From assembly GCA_900753165.1 (NCBI GenBank), contig CAADYC010000047.1:1-23598 (forward strand): a stretch of DNA of 23,598 nt, given 5' to 3'. The DNA is from Clostridia bacterium (GTDB lineage Bacteria > Bacillota > Clostridia > TANB77 > CAG-508). The notes under the pieces were generated by a model. That model was given only the letters and a program-made list of their open reading frames with translations. It was not told where the DNA came from and made no database searches. A program made the position numbers and the translations under genes. Position 1 is the stretch's first letter. Each line of letters opens with the position of its first letter. This document shows, piece by piece, positions 1-7,650 of this stretch.

Positions 1-5
1 CTAAT

Positions 6-166
6 GTAAATACTCTAACAAACCCCGAATACAGGACCCTTTAGAGTATTTACTTAAGAATTTGTAACATTATTTTGGTCGCATTCGAAATATATTCAAA
101 CGATATCCCTCAGGTATTGCAAGTATTATTCCTTTCGAATTGTAATAAAAAGTAAAATAATCTTAA
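6..166. other. Structured intergenic region upstream of tadA, identity unknown
   Basis: There is no open reading frame here, but the complementarity is ordered. A 13-bp perfect stem pairs 6-18 with 42-54, closing a 23-nt loop. Next to it is a nested set: TTAAGA (54-59) with TCTTAA (161-166), ATTATTTT (69-76) with AAAATAAT (154-161, sharing one base with the outer arm), and ATTCGAAA (83-90) with TTTCGAAT (133-140). This could be a rod-like structured RNA on either strand or the remains of a repeat element. I see no SRP, tmRNA, 6S or T-box signature and no U-tract inside the window. The left boundary may lie outside the window. Confidence 0.35.
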
Positions 167-174
167 TAGAAATA

Positions 175-203
175 TTGATTTTTGTGTAAATAGATTGTAT
201 AAT
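175..203 (+). promoter_or_regulatory. Sigma-A-type promoter of tadA
   Basis: TTGATT at 175-180 and a perfect TATAAT at 198-203 are separated by 17 nt. The expected transcription start is near 210, giving a leader of about 54 nt before tadA. Confidence 0.75.
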
Positions 204-263
204 TCTATGTATAGGTTAGAAATTAAACAATAAAAATCAATAGTTTTAGAAGGAATTTTAGAA

Positions 264-725
264 ATGGAAGAAAAATTTATGAAAGAAGCTTTAAAAGAAG
301 CAAAAAAGGCATATGGTAAATTAGAAGTACCAGTTGGAGCAGTAATTGTAAAAGATGGAAAGATTATAGCAAGAGCACATAATTTAAAAGAAACGAAATT
401 TGATACAACAAAACATGCAGAAATTTTAGCAATTCAAAAAGCAAGTAAAAAATTGAATTCATGGAGATTATTAGATTGTGAAATGTATGTAACATTGGAA
501 CCTTGTTCAATGTGTGCAGGAGCATTGATAAATTCTAGAATTAAAAAGGTTTATATAGGTGCAAATGATGAAAAAACTGGAGCAGTTGGTTCTGTATTTA
601 ATTTATTAGAGGATTACACATTTAATCATAAAGTTGAATATGAAAAAGGTGTATTGCAAGAAGAATGTGAAAGTATTTTAAAACAATTTTTTAAAGAATT
701 GAGAAAAGTTAAAAAAAATAAATAA
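264..725 (+). CDS. tadA: tRNA-specific adenosine deaminase TadA
   Basis: This 153-aa protein belongs to the cytidine/deoxycytidylate deaminase fold. TadA converts adenosine 34 to inosine in the anticodon of tRNA-Arg(ACG), which is needed to read CGN codons. The zinc-binding and catalytic signature is intact: H51-A-E53 in 'KHAEILAI', and P80-C81-S-M-C84 followed by 'AGALINSRI', the typical TadA version of PCxxC. Length matches the family (about 150-170 aa). The ATG at 264 follows AAGGA at 250-254 with a suitable spacing, and its own promoter lies at 175-203. In many Firmicutes tadA is followed by the SRP RNA and dnaX; here it is followed by a terminator and a transporter, so it is monocistronic. 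Confidence 0.95.
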   Translation: MEEKFMKEALKEAKKAYGKLEVPVGAVIVKDGKIIARAHNLKETKFDTTKHAEILAIQKASKKLNSWRLLDCEMYVTLEPCSMCAGALINSRIKKVYIGANDEKTGAVGSVFNLLEDYTFNHKVEYEKGVLQEECESILKQFFKELRKVKKNK

Positions 726-730
726 AATAA

Positions 731-769
731 AAAGTATTCTAAAAACTTGAAATTTAGAATACTTTTATT
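731..769 (+). terminator. Rho-independent terminator of tadA
   Basis: A perfect 13-bp stem (731-743 with 753-765) with a 9-nt loop is followed by T-rich sequence right after the tadA stop codon. Confidence 0.8.
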
Positions 770-948
770 ATATAATAAGACAAATCCTCGAAATATAATT
801 ATATTTTGAGTTACCTAAAAAAGAGTTCGCAATGAGATTGAAAAAATAAAGAAATATTTGAACAAAAAACTTCCAAATATAAAAATTAATAAATATTTAG
901 AATTTATAAAGAGAGAAACTAAAAGAAAGCGAACGGAAAGGTAGTATT
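770..948 (+). promoter_or_regulatory. Leader region of the symporter gene
   Basis: This 179-nt AT-rich spacer holds a 24-nt near-palindrome at 787-810 and a widely spaced inverted repeat, GTTCGC at 825-830 with GCGAAC at 929-934. The right arm abuts the ribosome-binding sequence (GGAAAGG, 935-941), so pairing could affect translation of the symporter. No well-spaced promoter is obvious. The regulatory role is inference from position only. Confidence 0.3.
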
Positions 949-2217
949 ATGAAAAAATTTTTATCAAATTACAAATCAACAATTATACTTTTAGTTGCGA
1001 TAATTGTTGGAAGCATCATAGGAATAATCTTTAAAGAAAAAGCAACTATATTAAGCCCACTGGGTGATTTATTCTTAAATCTATTATTAGTTATAATTAT
1101 CCCACTAATATTTTTAAACATAACCACCGCAATATCAAAAATGAAACAACCAAAGAGGCTAGGAAAAATAATAGGCTCAATATTATTGGTATTTGTTTTA
1201 ACATCAGTTGTAGCAGTATTAATAGGATTTGCAAGTACATATTTTGTAAAGTTAATAAATACTGAGGATGGAGAACAAATAAGAGCAACACTAGAAAATG
1301 CAGAAAGTTCAGGGAACTCAGAAACATCAGAAGAAGATGATATGACAATTGCTGATAGAACTGTAAAATTACTTACTGTAAATGATTTTTCGAAATTATT
1401 TTCAAAGGACAATATAATTGCATTATTAGTATTTTCAATAATAGTAGGAATTGCAATAAATATGTCAGGAGAAAAAGGAGAACCATTTAGAAAAGTACTA
1501 GAATCTGCAAATAGTGTAATGGAAAACATAGTAAAAATAATAATGTATTATGCTCCAATTGGACTTGGATGTTATATGGCTTCATTTATAGGAAGTTTTG
1601 GAACATCAATTGCAGTTGGATACTTAAAAACATTTTTAGTGTATATAATAGTTGCTGTTTTATACTATTTTGTAATGTATAGTGTTTATGCGTTTATAGC
1701 AAATGGAAAGAATGGAGTAAAAGCATTTTGGAGACATGTTATTCCTGCAACAGTTACAGCAATGGGAACATGTTCAAGTGCTGCGTGTATTCCAATAAAT
1801 ATAGAATCAACAAAGAAAATGGGAGTTCCAGACGATATTGCTGAAACAACAATACCATTGGGAACAAGTTTCCACAAAGATGGGTCTATAATAGGTTCAG
1901 TATTTAAAATTATGTTTTTAGTAGGTTTATTTGGAACAAGTTTGGCAACAACAGGTGATGTTTTGGGAGTTTTAGGTGTTGCATTACTTGCAAATTTACT
2001 AATAACAGCAGTTCCAATAGGTGGGGGAACTATTTCAGAAATGTTAATTATAACTATGTTGGGTTATCCGGTTGCTGCTTTGCCAATTTTGACAATAATT
2101 GCAACAATAATAGATATGCCTGCAACTGTTTTAAATGTTGTTGGAGATGATGTTTCTTCAATGATGGTTACTAGAATAGTTGATGGAAAAAATGCTTTTC
2201 AAAGCAAAGAAAAATAA
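949..2217 (+). CDS. Dicarboxylate/amino acid:cation symporter (DAACS, SLC1 family)
   Basis: A 422-aa, very hydrophobic membrane protein of the glutamate/aspartate/serine symporter fold (GltP, SstT and DctA relatives). These take up amino acids or C4-dicarboxylates with Na+ or H+. The N-terminal part shows TM1 (about 10-27) and TM2 (about 40-60). A hydrophilic loop rich in E/S/D lies at about 101-130. The serine-rich re-entrant hairpin 1 is seen as 'GTCSSAACIP' (about 273-282), and the TM7 motif that is usually 'NMDGT' appears as 'SFHKDGS' (about 307-313). The second hairpin region is 'VPIGGGTISEM' near 350-362. The altered HP1/TM7 motifs put it in a divergent subfamily, so the substrate cannot be named. 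The ATG follows GGAAAGGT. Confidence 0.85.
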   Translation: MKKFLSNYKSTIILLVAIIVGSIIGIIFKEKATILSPLGDLFLNLLLVIIIPLIFLNITTAISKMKQPKRLGKIIGSILLVFVLTSVVAVLIGFASTYFVKLINTEDGEQIRATLENAESSGNSETSEEDDMTIADRTVKLLTVNDFSKLFSKDNIIALLVFSIIVGIAINMSGEKGEPFRKVLESANSVMENIVKIIMYYAPIGLGCYMASFIGSFGTSIAVGYLKTFLVYIIVAVLYYFVMYSVYAFIANGKNGVKAFWRHVIPATVTAMGTCSSAACIPINIESTKKMGVPDDIAETTIPLGTSFHKDGSIIGSVFKIMFLVGLFGTSLATTGDVLGVLGVALLANLLITAVPIGGGTISEMLIITMLGYPVAALPILTIIATIIDMPATVLNVVGDDVSSMMVTRIVDGKNAFQSKEK

Positions 2218-2245
2218 GGGAATATAATTAGAATAGATAAAAAAT

Positions 2246-2506
2246 CGGGATTTTGGGGCCAGGGCTCTTAATCCCGTTTAAATATTTTTATTGTATTATA
2301 GTTATATATATTAAAATGTAATGACGCGCAGTTTGGGAGGAAACATATTCATACAGATTAGACAGATTAATATTTCTGATTTTGAAATTATATCTAACTT
2401 ATTTATATGATTATTCCGACCAGTAAGGAATGAAATTTTAATATATATAACTATAAAATATATATTTAAATAAAAAACGGGATTAAGAGTCCTGGCCCCA
2501 AATCCC
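2246..2506. repeat. Nested inverted-repeat element (REP pair enclosing a 20-bp inverted repeat)
   Basis: The outer arms are two inverted REP-like copies at 2246-2276 and 2478-2506, each with its own CGGGATT/AATCCC dyad. Inside is a perfect 20-bp inverted repeat, 2298-2317 with 2435-2454, which extends by a few more pairs. The core (about 2318-2434) has no ORF but contains small hairpins: GTTT/AAAC at 2330-2343 and ATTCC/GGAAT near 2412-2430. It also contains a 9-nt tandem repeat (ACAGATTAG, ACAGATTAA) near 2354-2371. It fills the space between the convergent symporter and UDP-sugar pyrophosphorylase genes and may serve both as terminator. It is probably a non-autonomous mobile element or a REP cluster. 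Confidence 0.6.
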
Positions 2507-2512
2507 TATTTT

Positions 2513-3760
2513 TTAAATTTTGTAATATTTATTATATTTTTCAATAGCTGTATCAGGATTATAAATACCTGTAAAATCTTTAATAGGAGCAAATTCTTCA
2601 TTTTCATCTACACGAAGAAGAAGCATACTATCAAAATGAGAAAAGGCATCAAAAATAAAATTCTCAAATTTAAAAGTATTAGGCTTATCAGGAACTTGTT
2701 TTACACCTTCTTCATTTACAAAAGAGTTTTTCTTAAAAGCTCTATGGTAGTATAAATCCAAGGTTGCAGATTTTTTAATTGCATCTAGACTCATAATGTG
2801 AGAAAGAATATTAGCTTCTCTAAACAAATATGTGTCTGTATTTGATATTTTACTTTCTGATAATTCTAAATCTATACAATCATAATCTAAAATTGCAGGT
2901 TTACCATCTTTTAAACAATAAACAGCAGTTTTTTCTAAAGGCTCTTTTTTGAATATTGATTTTGAACCAATAGACATATTATTTGCAATTGTTAATCCTA
3001 AAAATAGTGGGTCAAAATTTTTAAGTAAGACATTATCGATTCCACCAAAAGAAACCCATTTGATATGTTGTTTTTCTAAATTATCTATAATTCCATTATT
3101 TTTCATAGATTTAAAAACATTGCCATTTCCATTTGATGCTTCTTTGATTAAGTAAGGCTCTTGAAGAATTAATTTTCCTTCTGTATTTATTAATGGGAGT
3201 TTGTTTTGTTTAAAAAAATTGATTTTTTCTTTTGGATATCCAAAAAAGTTGTTAATTTCAAAAAATTCTTTAGTTGAAGAATCATTTTCTTCACTTGTCA
3301 TTATGTACCAGGGTAAAATAACATTATATTTTATATTGTTTTCCATTATATTTTCAGCCATTATTTGAAAAAGTGATTTTTTTGCAGGTTTTAAGTTTAG
3401 CATGTATGTTCCTTTTGGCCCTTTATATCCAAGTCTAGTTCCTTGACCTCCAGCCATAGTGACAACTGCAAATTGATGGCTTTTTATAATTGCTTCACCA
3501 ATTTTTGAATAATGATTTATTTCATCAGGAGATAGTTTATCTTTTTCAATATGTGGAATTGGTGTAACTTTAATATTTGGATCATAATGAAAATTTAGTG
3601 ATTTTTTATAAATGGTTAAAATTTTTTCAAAGTTTATTGTTAATATTTGGTTAAGTAATTTATTTTTTTCATTTTCAGAAAGTTCATCATAAAAGTGTAA
3701 TAAATGTTCTTGGTTATATTTTTTTAATATTTTTTTTGCGGTTTTCAATTTATTTTCCAT
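2513..3760 (-). CDS. UDPGP-type UTP--sugar-1-phosphate uridylyltransferase
   Basis: A 415-aa protein of the UDPGP family, which includes eukaryote-type UDP-glucose pyrophosphorylases and UDP-GlcNAc pyrophosphorylases. These make UDP-sugars from UTP and a sugar 1-phosphate. The nucleotide-binding signature 'AGGQGTRLG' lies at residues 103-111, followed by GPKG at 114-117, as in UDP-HexNAc pyrophosphorylases. 'VSFGGIDNVL' (near 236-245) matches the family segment with the metal-binding Asp, and 'GNGNVFKSM' (about 211-219) matches the family's G-N-G segment. The start at 3760 follows AAAGGAG with good spacing, and only 12 nt separate it from the metallophosphoesterase stop, so the two are co-transcribed. 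The sugar (glucose or N-acetylhexosamine) is not decidable by eye. Confidence 0.85.
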   Translation of the reverse strand: MENKLKTAKKILKKYNQEHLLHFYDELSENEKNKLLNQILTINFEKILTIYKKSLNFHYDPNIKVTPIPHIEKDKLSPDEINHYSKIGEAIIKSHQFAVVTMAGGQGTRLGYKGPKGTYMLNLKPAKKSLFQIMAENIMENNIKYNVILPWYIMTSEENDSSTKEFFEINNFFGYPKEKINFFKQNKLPLINTEGKLILQEPYLIKEASNGNGNVFKSMKNNGIIDNLEKQHIKWVSFGGIDNVLLKNFDPLFLGLTIANNMSIGSKSIFKKEPLEKTAVYCLKDGKPAILDYDCIDLELSESKISNTDTYLFREANILSHIMSLDAIKKSATLDLYYHRAFKKNSFVNEEGVKQVPDKPNTFKFENFIFDAFSHFDSMLLLRVDENEEFAPIKDFTGIYNPDTAIEKYNKYYKI

Positions 3761-3772
3761 AGTAAAACTCCT

Positions 3773-4576
3773 TTATAGGTTATTGGATATTGCAGATTTT
3801 AGAGTTCTTATAATTGTTTCCTTGTTAGGAATATCAGATGATTCTAAATCTTCAATTTCTTTTTGAATATTATAAGGAACTCTAACTAAATTGAATGATA
3901 TAGAATTTAAATCTTTGCTTCCAAAATATCCTTCTAATATAATATATGATGCAAGTGTAGAAAATTTATTGTTTGGGTCATCTATAATATCATTGTGCAT
4001 TTCTACTGGGATTCCAACACTGCCAGTATTAAAAATGGTTTTATTTTTAAATCTTACACAATATGGTGTATGAATGTGACCATATCCTACAATATCTGGA
4101 GTTGGGTCAGAATCTGTTTTACCAATAAAAGGAGTATTTTCAAAAAGTCTGTCTGGTTTTTCTATTTCAAGGTGACTGTATTTTGAATTTTTATTTGAGA
4201 ACATTGGGTTATATATTTCATCAAGACTATATGGAGAAGCATGAAATAGTCTTATTAAATGTCCACTCATATAAAATTCGTAAGATATTGGTAATGAAGC
4301 AATAAATTCAGCTCTTTCTTCACCAATTTTATTTCTTGTCCAAAAATTTTTACCTTTAGAAGATGGTTTACATATGGTGTAATCACAATTACCCATTAAA
4401 ATTACATCACATATTTCTTTTACTTTATCTATTACTAAATCAGGATGAGTGCATTTTGTTATGCAGTCTCCTAGACAAAAAATTCTATTTATTTTTCTAT
4501 TTTTTATATCTTCTAATACAGCGTTTAATGCAGTTATATTTCCGTGAATGTCAGAAATAATTGCGATTTTGTCCAT
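3773..4576 (-). CDS. Calcineurin-like metallophosphoesterase, YfcE/MJ0936-type
   Basis: A 267-aa predicted binuclear-metal phosphoesterase. Metal ligands are visible in order: D9-x-H11 in 'ISDIHGN', D37 in 'LGDCITK', N63 in 'MGNCD', H112 in 'FHASP', and G166-H167-x-H169 in 'GYGHIHTPY'. 'NTGSVGIP' at 183-190 is the usual block after the GHTH motif. Such enzymes hydrolyse phosphodiesters or phosphomonoesters, but the natural substrate is unknown. It is preceded by AGGAGGT and lies between the dGTPase-like and UDPGP genes, all on the minus strand. Two REP-like repeats separate it from the dGTPase-like gene. Confidence 0.88.
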   Translation of the reverse strand: MDKIAIISDIHGNITALNAVLEDIKNRKINRIFCLGDCITKCTHPDLVIDKVKEICDVILMGNCDYTICKPSSKGKNFWTRNKIGEERAEFIASLPISYEFYMSGHLIRLFHASPYSLDEIYNPMFSNKNSKYSHLEIEKPDRLFENTPFIGKTDSDPTPDIVGYGHIHTPYCVRFKNKTIFNTGSVGIPVEMHNDIIDDPNNKFSTLASYIILEGYFGSKDLNSISFNLVRVPYNIQKEIEDLESSDIPNKETIIRTLKSAISNNL

Positions 4577-4596
4577 ATTTATACCTCCTTGTTTTT

Positions 4597-4660
4597 GGGA
4601 TTTAGGGACGTTCCTTAAAATCCCTTTTTTCAGGAATTTGGGGACAGTCCTTAAAATCTT
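4597..4660. repeat. Two tandem REP-like repeats
   Basis: GGGATTTAGGGACG... at 4597-4624 ends in AAAATCCC, and a more decayed copy lies at 4632-4660 (AGGAATTTGGGGACAGTCC...). Both share the GGGATT / GGGGAC / TCCTTAAAATCCC layout of the copies at 2246-2506 and 18362-18429. The second copy reaches the stop codon of the dGTPase-like gene. Confidence 0.7.
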
Positions 4661-5865
4661 TAAAAATGTATAATTTCATTATAAATTTCAATAGCAAAAT
4701 TATCAGTCATACCAGAGATGTAGTAAATAATAGCTTTATAAAAATCTTTTTCATTATCAATAGAAAATAGAATTTTATTTTTTAATTTTAAATTTTCTCT
4801 ATTTCCAAAATCATAATAATTATAAATAAAATTAATAAAACCATTTCCTAGTTTTGGATATGTAATACTCAAATTTTTCAAGTTATTTAATGTATTAGAA
4901 TCATCATAAGTAGATTTCAATAAATCGTAAATTTCATTAATAACTAACTTAAAATATCTGGTTGAAGGTTTTAATCTATTACAAGAATAGATATTTTTAT
5001 AATTAAATTCTTTAATTTTATCTAATAAATCTAAAGATTCTTTAGAAAAACATAGACCTTTTTCTGGTGATGAATTTTCACATAAATCATGTATTAAACT
5101 GTTAATTATAATTGTATTATTTATTTGTTCATTATTTGATGTTATATTTAACAAAGAAAAAAGTTCGTCTACATGTTCATCTAAGATTCCTAATGTTATG
5201 GCATCTTCTATATCACGACAGATGTAAGAAATTTTGTCTGATATTTTAACAACACATCCTTCCCAAGTATAAGGCGCATATTGATTTGGATATGTATAGT
5301 CTGTTAAATCAATATATTCTGTTCTAGGACGTACACAGTTTTCATCGATTTCCCCACAATGAGAAATGATTCCATCTCTTACTGCATATGTTAAATCAAG
5401 ATTCTGCATACATTTGTTGTTATCTTCTAAAAGTTCAATATTATCAACAAATTCAAGTCCGTTTTTTTCATGCCAAAATGAATATCCTAAATCTCTTTTT
5501 GAAATTTCAGATAATATTCTTTCACCCTCATGTCCAAATGGACTGTGACCGATATCATGTGCAACAGATATTGCTTTTGTGAGTTCGGTATTTAAACCTA
5601 AGTATTTAGCAATAGTGTAACTTATTGATTCTACATGTGTTACATGTTCAATCCTTGTGCATATGTGGTCATTTTCAGGCGAAAAGAAGACTTGTGTTTT
5701 GTGTTTTAATCTTCTATATGCATTGCTGTGTATTATTCTTGTGTAGTCTCTTTCAAAGTCATTTCTTATGTCATTATTTCTTGAGTATAATGGTATTTCT
5801 CTTTTGATTGCGTTTTCCCAATTTGGATTTTCTGGGGTTGTAGAATATTTTTCAAATCTTTTCAT
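4660..5865 (-). CDS. Deoxyguanosinetriphosphate triphosphohydrolase-like protein (HD domain)
   Basis: A 401-aa HD-superfamily hydrolase of the dGTPase-like group, which removes triphosphate from dNTPs to control pools. The N-terminal family block 'YTRIIHSNAYRRLKHKTQVF' at residues 41-60 is followed by 'RIEHVTHVESI' (H74), the HD dyad H103-D104 in 'VAHDIGHSPFGHEGE', and H107. The later 'DIEDAITLGI' segment carries the fourth metal ligand. Length fits the shorter, non-E. coli-type subfamily (about 340-420 aa). The ATG follows AAAGGAGGC. It is the first gene of a minus-strand set with the metallophosphoesterase and the pyrophosphorylase. Confidence 0.9.
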   Translation of the reverse strand: MKRFEKYSTTPENPNWENAIKREIPLYSRNNDIRNDFERDYTRIIHSNAYRRLKHKTQVFFSPENDHICTRIEHVTHVESISYTIAKYLGLNTELTKAISVAHDIGHSPFGHEGERILSEISKRDLGYSFWHEKNGLEFVDNIELLEDNNKCMQNLDLTYAVRDGIISHCGEIDENCVRPRTEYIDLTDYTYPNQYAPYTWEGCVVKISDKISYICRDIEDAITLGILDEHVDELFSLLNITSNNEQINNTIIINSLIHDLCENSSPEKGLCFSKESLDLLDKIKEFNYKNIYSCNRLKPSTRYFKLVINEIYDLLKSTYDDSNTLNNLKNLSITYPKLGNGFINFIYNYYDFGNRENLKLKNKILFSIDNEKDFYKAIIYYISGMTDNFAIEIYNEIIHF

Positions 5866-5993
5866 TTTTTGCCTCCTTTTGAATTGGTGTTTATTTTTAA
5901 AATTATTATATATTCAACTTTTTATTTAAAGCATATAATATTTAAATTATAATTATATTTTACTACAAATGTTGATAAAAATCTATAAATTTA

Positions 5994-6022
5994 TTGAAAT
6001 CAAAAATATAAAATAGTATAAT
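5994..6022 (+). promoter_or_regulatory. Promoter for the small acidic ORF and P-loop kinase
   Basis: TTGAAA at 5994-5999 and TATAAT at 6017-6022 have a 17-nt spacer. The leader would be about 115 nt. It contains ATGTTAC (6024-6030), the inverted complement of GTAACAT (6114-6120) just before the ribosome binding site. The rest of 5866-6143 is AT-rich with no other feature that I can support. Confidence 0.7.
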
Positions 6023-6143
6023 AATGTTACAGTTAAGTAATATATAAGTGTTAGTTATTTAAAATGTTGATATATTAATATTCAAAGAAAATTATAAAAA
6101 TTCTTAATGAATTGTAACATAATGATGAAAGGAGGTTTTTGAG

Positions 6144-6272
6144 ATGTTTAATTTGGTAAAAGATGATTTTGATGATAATATGGATGATATAATGATTTCA
6201 ATTAATAAAATGTTAGAGAATGATATAGAAAGTGAAGAATCAGAAGATACAAAAAAGGAAGGAAAAGAGTAA
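6144..6272 (+). CDS. Small acidic protein, 42 aa, unknown function
   Basis: A 42-codon ORF starts with ATG at 6144, behind a very strong AAAGGAGGT at 6128-6135, and ends with TAA at 6270-6272, one base before the ATG of the kinase at 6274. The peptide is rich in D/E and M ('DDFDDNMDDIMISINKMLEN') and ends in a mixed E/K tail. The kinase ribosome-binding sequence lies inside its last codons, so the two are probably translationally coupled. I do not recognise the family. The ribosome binding site and coupling make it likely to be translated; it may be a regulatory or leader peptide or a subunit of the kinase. Confidence 0.6.
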   Translation: MFNLVKDDFDDNMDDIMISINKMLENDIESEESEDTKKEGKE

Positions 6273-6273
6273 A

Positions 6274-6849
6274 ATGGCAAATTCAAAAATTATAATAGTA
6301 GAAGGACCACAAGGAGCAGGAAAAACAACAATAACAGATTTTTTAAGACATACATTACCATATTCAAATTTATATAGGTTATCTGGAACTGCAGATAGTA
6401 CAGTTTCTGGAAAGAAAAAGGCGGAAGACATGTATGTTGATTTACTTGAATATATGGAAAAAATGGAAAATAAAAGTATTAATTTGATTTTTGATAGAAC
6501 TTTTTTTACAGAAGAAAATTATTGTAGATTAGGAATAAAGGAATATTCATTTACAGATGTTTATGAAAAATTGTTGAAAAAATTTGCTAATTTGGATTTT
6601 GAGATATATTATATAACATTGTATTTAAAAAACGAAAATGAGTATATTGAAAGATTGAAAAGAGATGGAAAGGCTGTTTTTAAAGGTGCTGAATTTAAAG
6701 CTGAGAATAGTATAAAACAACAAAGGGTTTATTTAGAAATGGCTGATGAAATTAAAAATAAATATCCTAATATTAATGTTTTAAATATAGCAAACGATAA
6801 AGATTTGGAGGATACAAAAAAAGAATTAAGACAAGCTTTGAAATATTAA
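6274..6849 (+). CDS. Thymidylate/deoxynucleoside kinase-like P-loop protein
   Basis: A 191-aa protein starting at 'MANSKIIIVEGPQGAGKTTI', with the Walker A loop G11-PQGAGKT-T19. The central 'NLIFDRTFFTEENYC' resembles the D-R-x motif that binds the acceptor nucleoside in dTMP kinases and deoxynucleoside kinases. 'YITLYLKNENEYIERLKRDG' resembles the LID region. It most resembles a thymidylate-kinase-like protein, but the usual tmk 'FEGxDGxGKTT' is replaced by 'VEGPQGAGKTT', so the substrate may differ. An upstream in-frame extension to 6232 is rejected because it overlaps the small ORF. AAGGAAGG at 6255-6263 serves this start. Confidence 0.75.
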   Translation: MANSKIIIVEGPQGAGKTTITDFLRHTLPYSNLYRLSGTADSTVSGKKKAEDMYVDLLEYMEKMENKSINLIFDRTFFTEENYCRLGIKEYSFTDVYEKLLKKFANLDFEIYYITLYLKNENEYIERLKRDGKAVFKGAEFKAENSIKQQRVYLEMADEIKNKYPNINVLNIANDKDLEDTKKELRQALKY

Positions 6850-6984
6850 TTATATTTGAATCAATAAAATACATAAAAATAAGATAAAATGAGATTTATA
6901 GAGATAATAAAAGAAAAAATGATATAAACAAGAAAAATATAATCTACAAATCCATTAAAAGTTAAAGAAAAGATTTAAAAGAAA
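6850..6984. other. AT-rich intergenic stretch without visible gene
   Basis: The sequence is A/T-rich and strongly purine-biased on the plus strand, without an ORF behind a ribosome binding site and without a clear terminator after the kinase. It ends at the promoter of the large RNA. Confidence 0.5.
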
Positions 6985-7013
6985 TTGGAATATTTTCAGA
7001 AATAAGTTATAAT
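6985..7013 (+). promoter_or_regulatory. Promoter of the OLE RNA
   Basis: TTGGAA at 6985-6990 and TATAAT at 7008-7013 have a 17-nt spacer. The predicted start (about 7019-7022) coincides with GATGGT, the 5' strand of the closing helix of the RNA. Confidence 0.7.
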
Positions 7014-7020
7014 ATTAATT

Positions 7021-7590
7021 GATGGTGCATTATTCTAGTCGTACTTAAATTTACGAGGGTGGGGCTAAAAATCCACTAAAGGGCACATCGTTGAAGTTTC
7101 TTGTTTGTGCGCGAAATGCCAGTTTTGTGTGTAACCAGGGAGTAAAGAGGTTAGGGTAATATATAATGGCATATATGTGATTCCCTAGTTTCGCGGAGGC
7201 TTAAATAGAAAAATTTAAGTTAAACCTATGTTGAGTGCCAAGACACAAAATACATAGTGTAGCCTGTCTCGAGTGAGTATATTGGGATTAATTTGACGAG
7301 AATGAAGATTGTTCGGCCAAATAATTTTTATTCTAGATTATGAAATTATACTTGCAAAAAAGACTAGTAAGTTTGCAAAAGTATGTCAAGGAAAACTTCT
7401 AGAATGTTTGCTTTATCAAAAGCTTGAAAATCTGGGGATTAAGGTACGGATTTAAGTGGCGATCTGGTGGCTAAAGTAAGTTTAGCTGGTTCCCTTAAAC
7501 GGAAACGGTTCTAGCAGTAATGCTAAGCGGGAGACAGAGAAATTCAACCAGACCTAAACCGTAAAATTTACTTGGATTTTTACCATCTAT
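7021..7590 (+). ncRNA. ole: OLE RNA (Ornate Large Extremophilic RNA)
   Basis: This region of about 570 nt has no ORF, a base composition richer in G than its surroundings, and much ordered pairing. GATGGT (7021-7026) pairs with ACCATC (7582-7587) to close the molecule. AAATTTACG near 7048-7056 pairs with CGTAAAATTT near 7560-7569 with one bulge. TAGGG/CCCTA (7152-7156 / 7183-7187) extends with ATATAT/ATATAT. CTATGT/ACATAG closes 7226-7257. CTAAA/TTTAG forms a hairpin at 7471-7485, TCTGGT pairs with ACCAGA (near 7463-7468 / 7547-7552), and a GUAA tetraloop hairpin lies at 7512-7525. Size, the GGTGGGGCTAAAAATCC-like 5' block, the GCTAAGCGGGAGAC-like 3' block and the oapA gene immediately downstream match OLE RNA, which forms a membrane-associated RNP linked to Mg2+, ethanol and cold stress in Firmicutes. 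The identification is from recall, not from a covariance search. Confidence 0.88.
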
Positions 7591-7610
7591 ATTTTAATTT
7601 AGAAATTATT

Positions 7611-7650
7611 GGCAAGCCATAGAGCTTGTCTTAATTTTTATATATTTTTT
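7611..7650 (+). terminator. Hairpin with U-rich tail between OLE RNA and oapA
   Basis: GGCAAGC (7611-7617) pairs with GCTTGTC (7624-7630), with one G-U pair and a 6-nt loop, and is followed by TTAATTTTTATATATTTTTT. It may terminate or attenuate transcription, or mark a processing point, so that oapA mRNA is made in smaller amounts than the RNA. Confidence 0.6.

Noticed and set aside
726..948. SRP RNA gene after tadA, as in Bacillus
   Set aside because: No conserved GGAAG/AGCAG apical domain of SRP RNA is present; only a terminator and AT-rich leader are seen.
969..1529. 186-codon open frame antisense to the symporter gene
   Set aside because: It lies wholly inside the symporter gene, has no ribosome binding site, and its composition is that of an antisense shadow.
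2246..2506. CRISPR array
   Set aside because: Only two repeat copies, in inverted orientation, with unequal internal structure and no cas genes.
7021..7640. tmRNA, RNase P RNA or a pseudogene as explanation of the large non-coding region
   Set aside because: No tRNA-like ends or tag ORF, no RNase P core motifs, and no decayed reading frame; the adjacent OapA-type protein fits OLE RNA instead.
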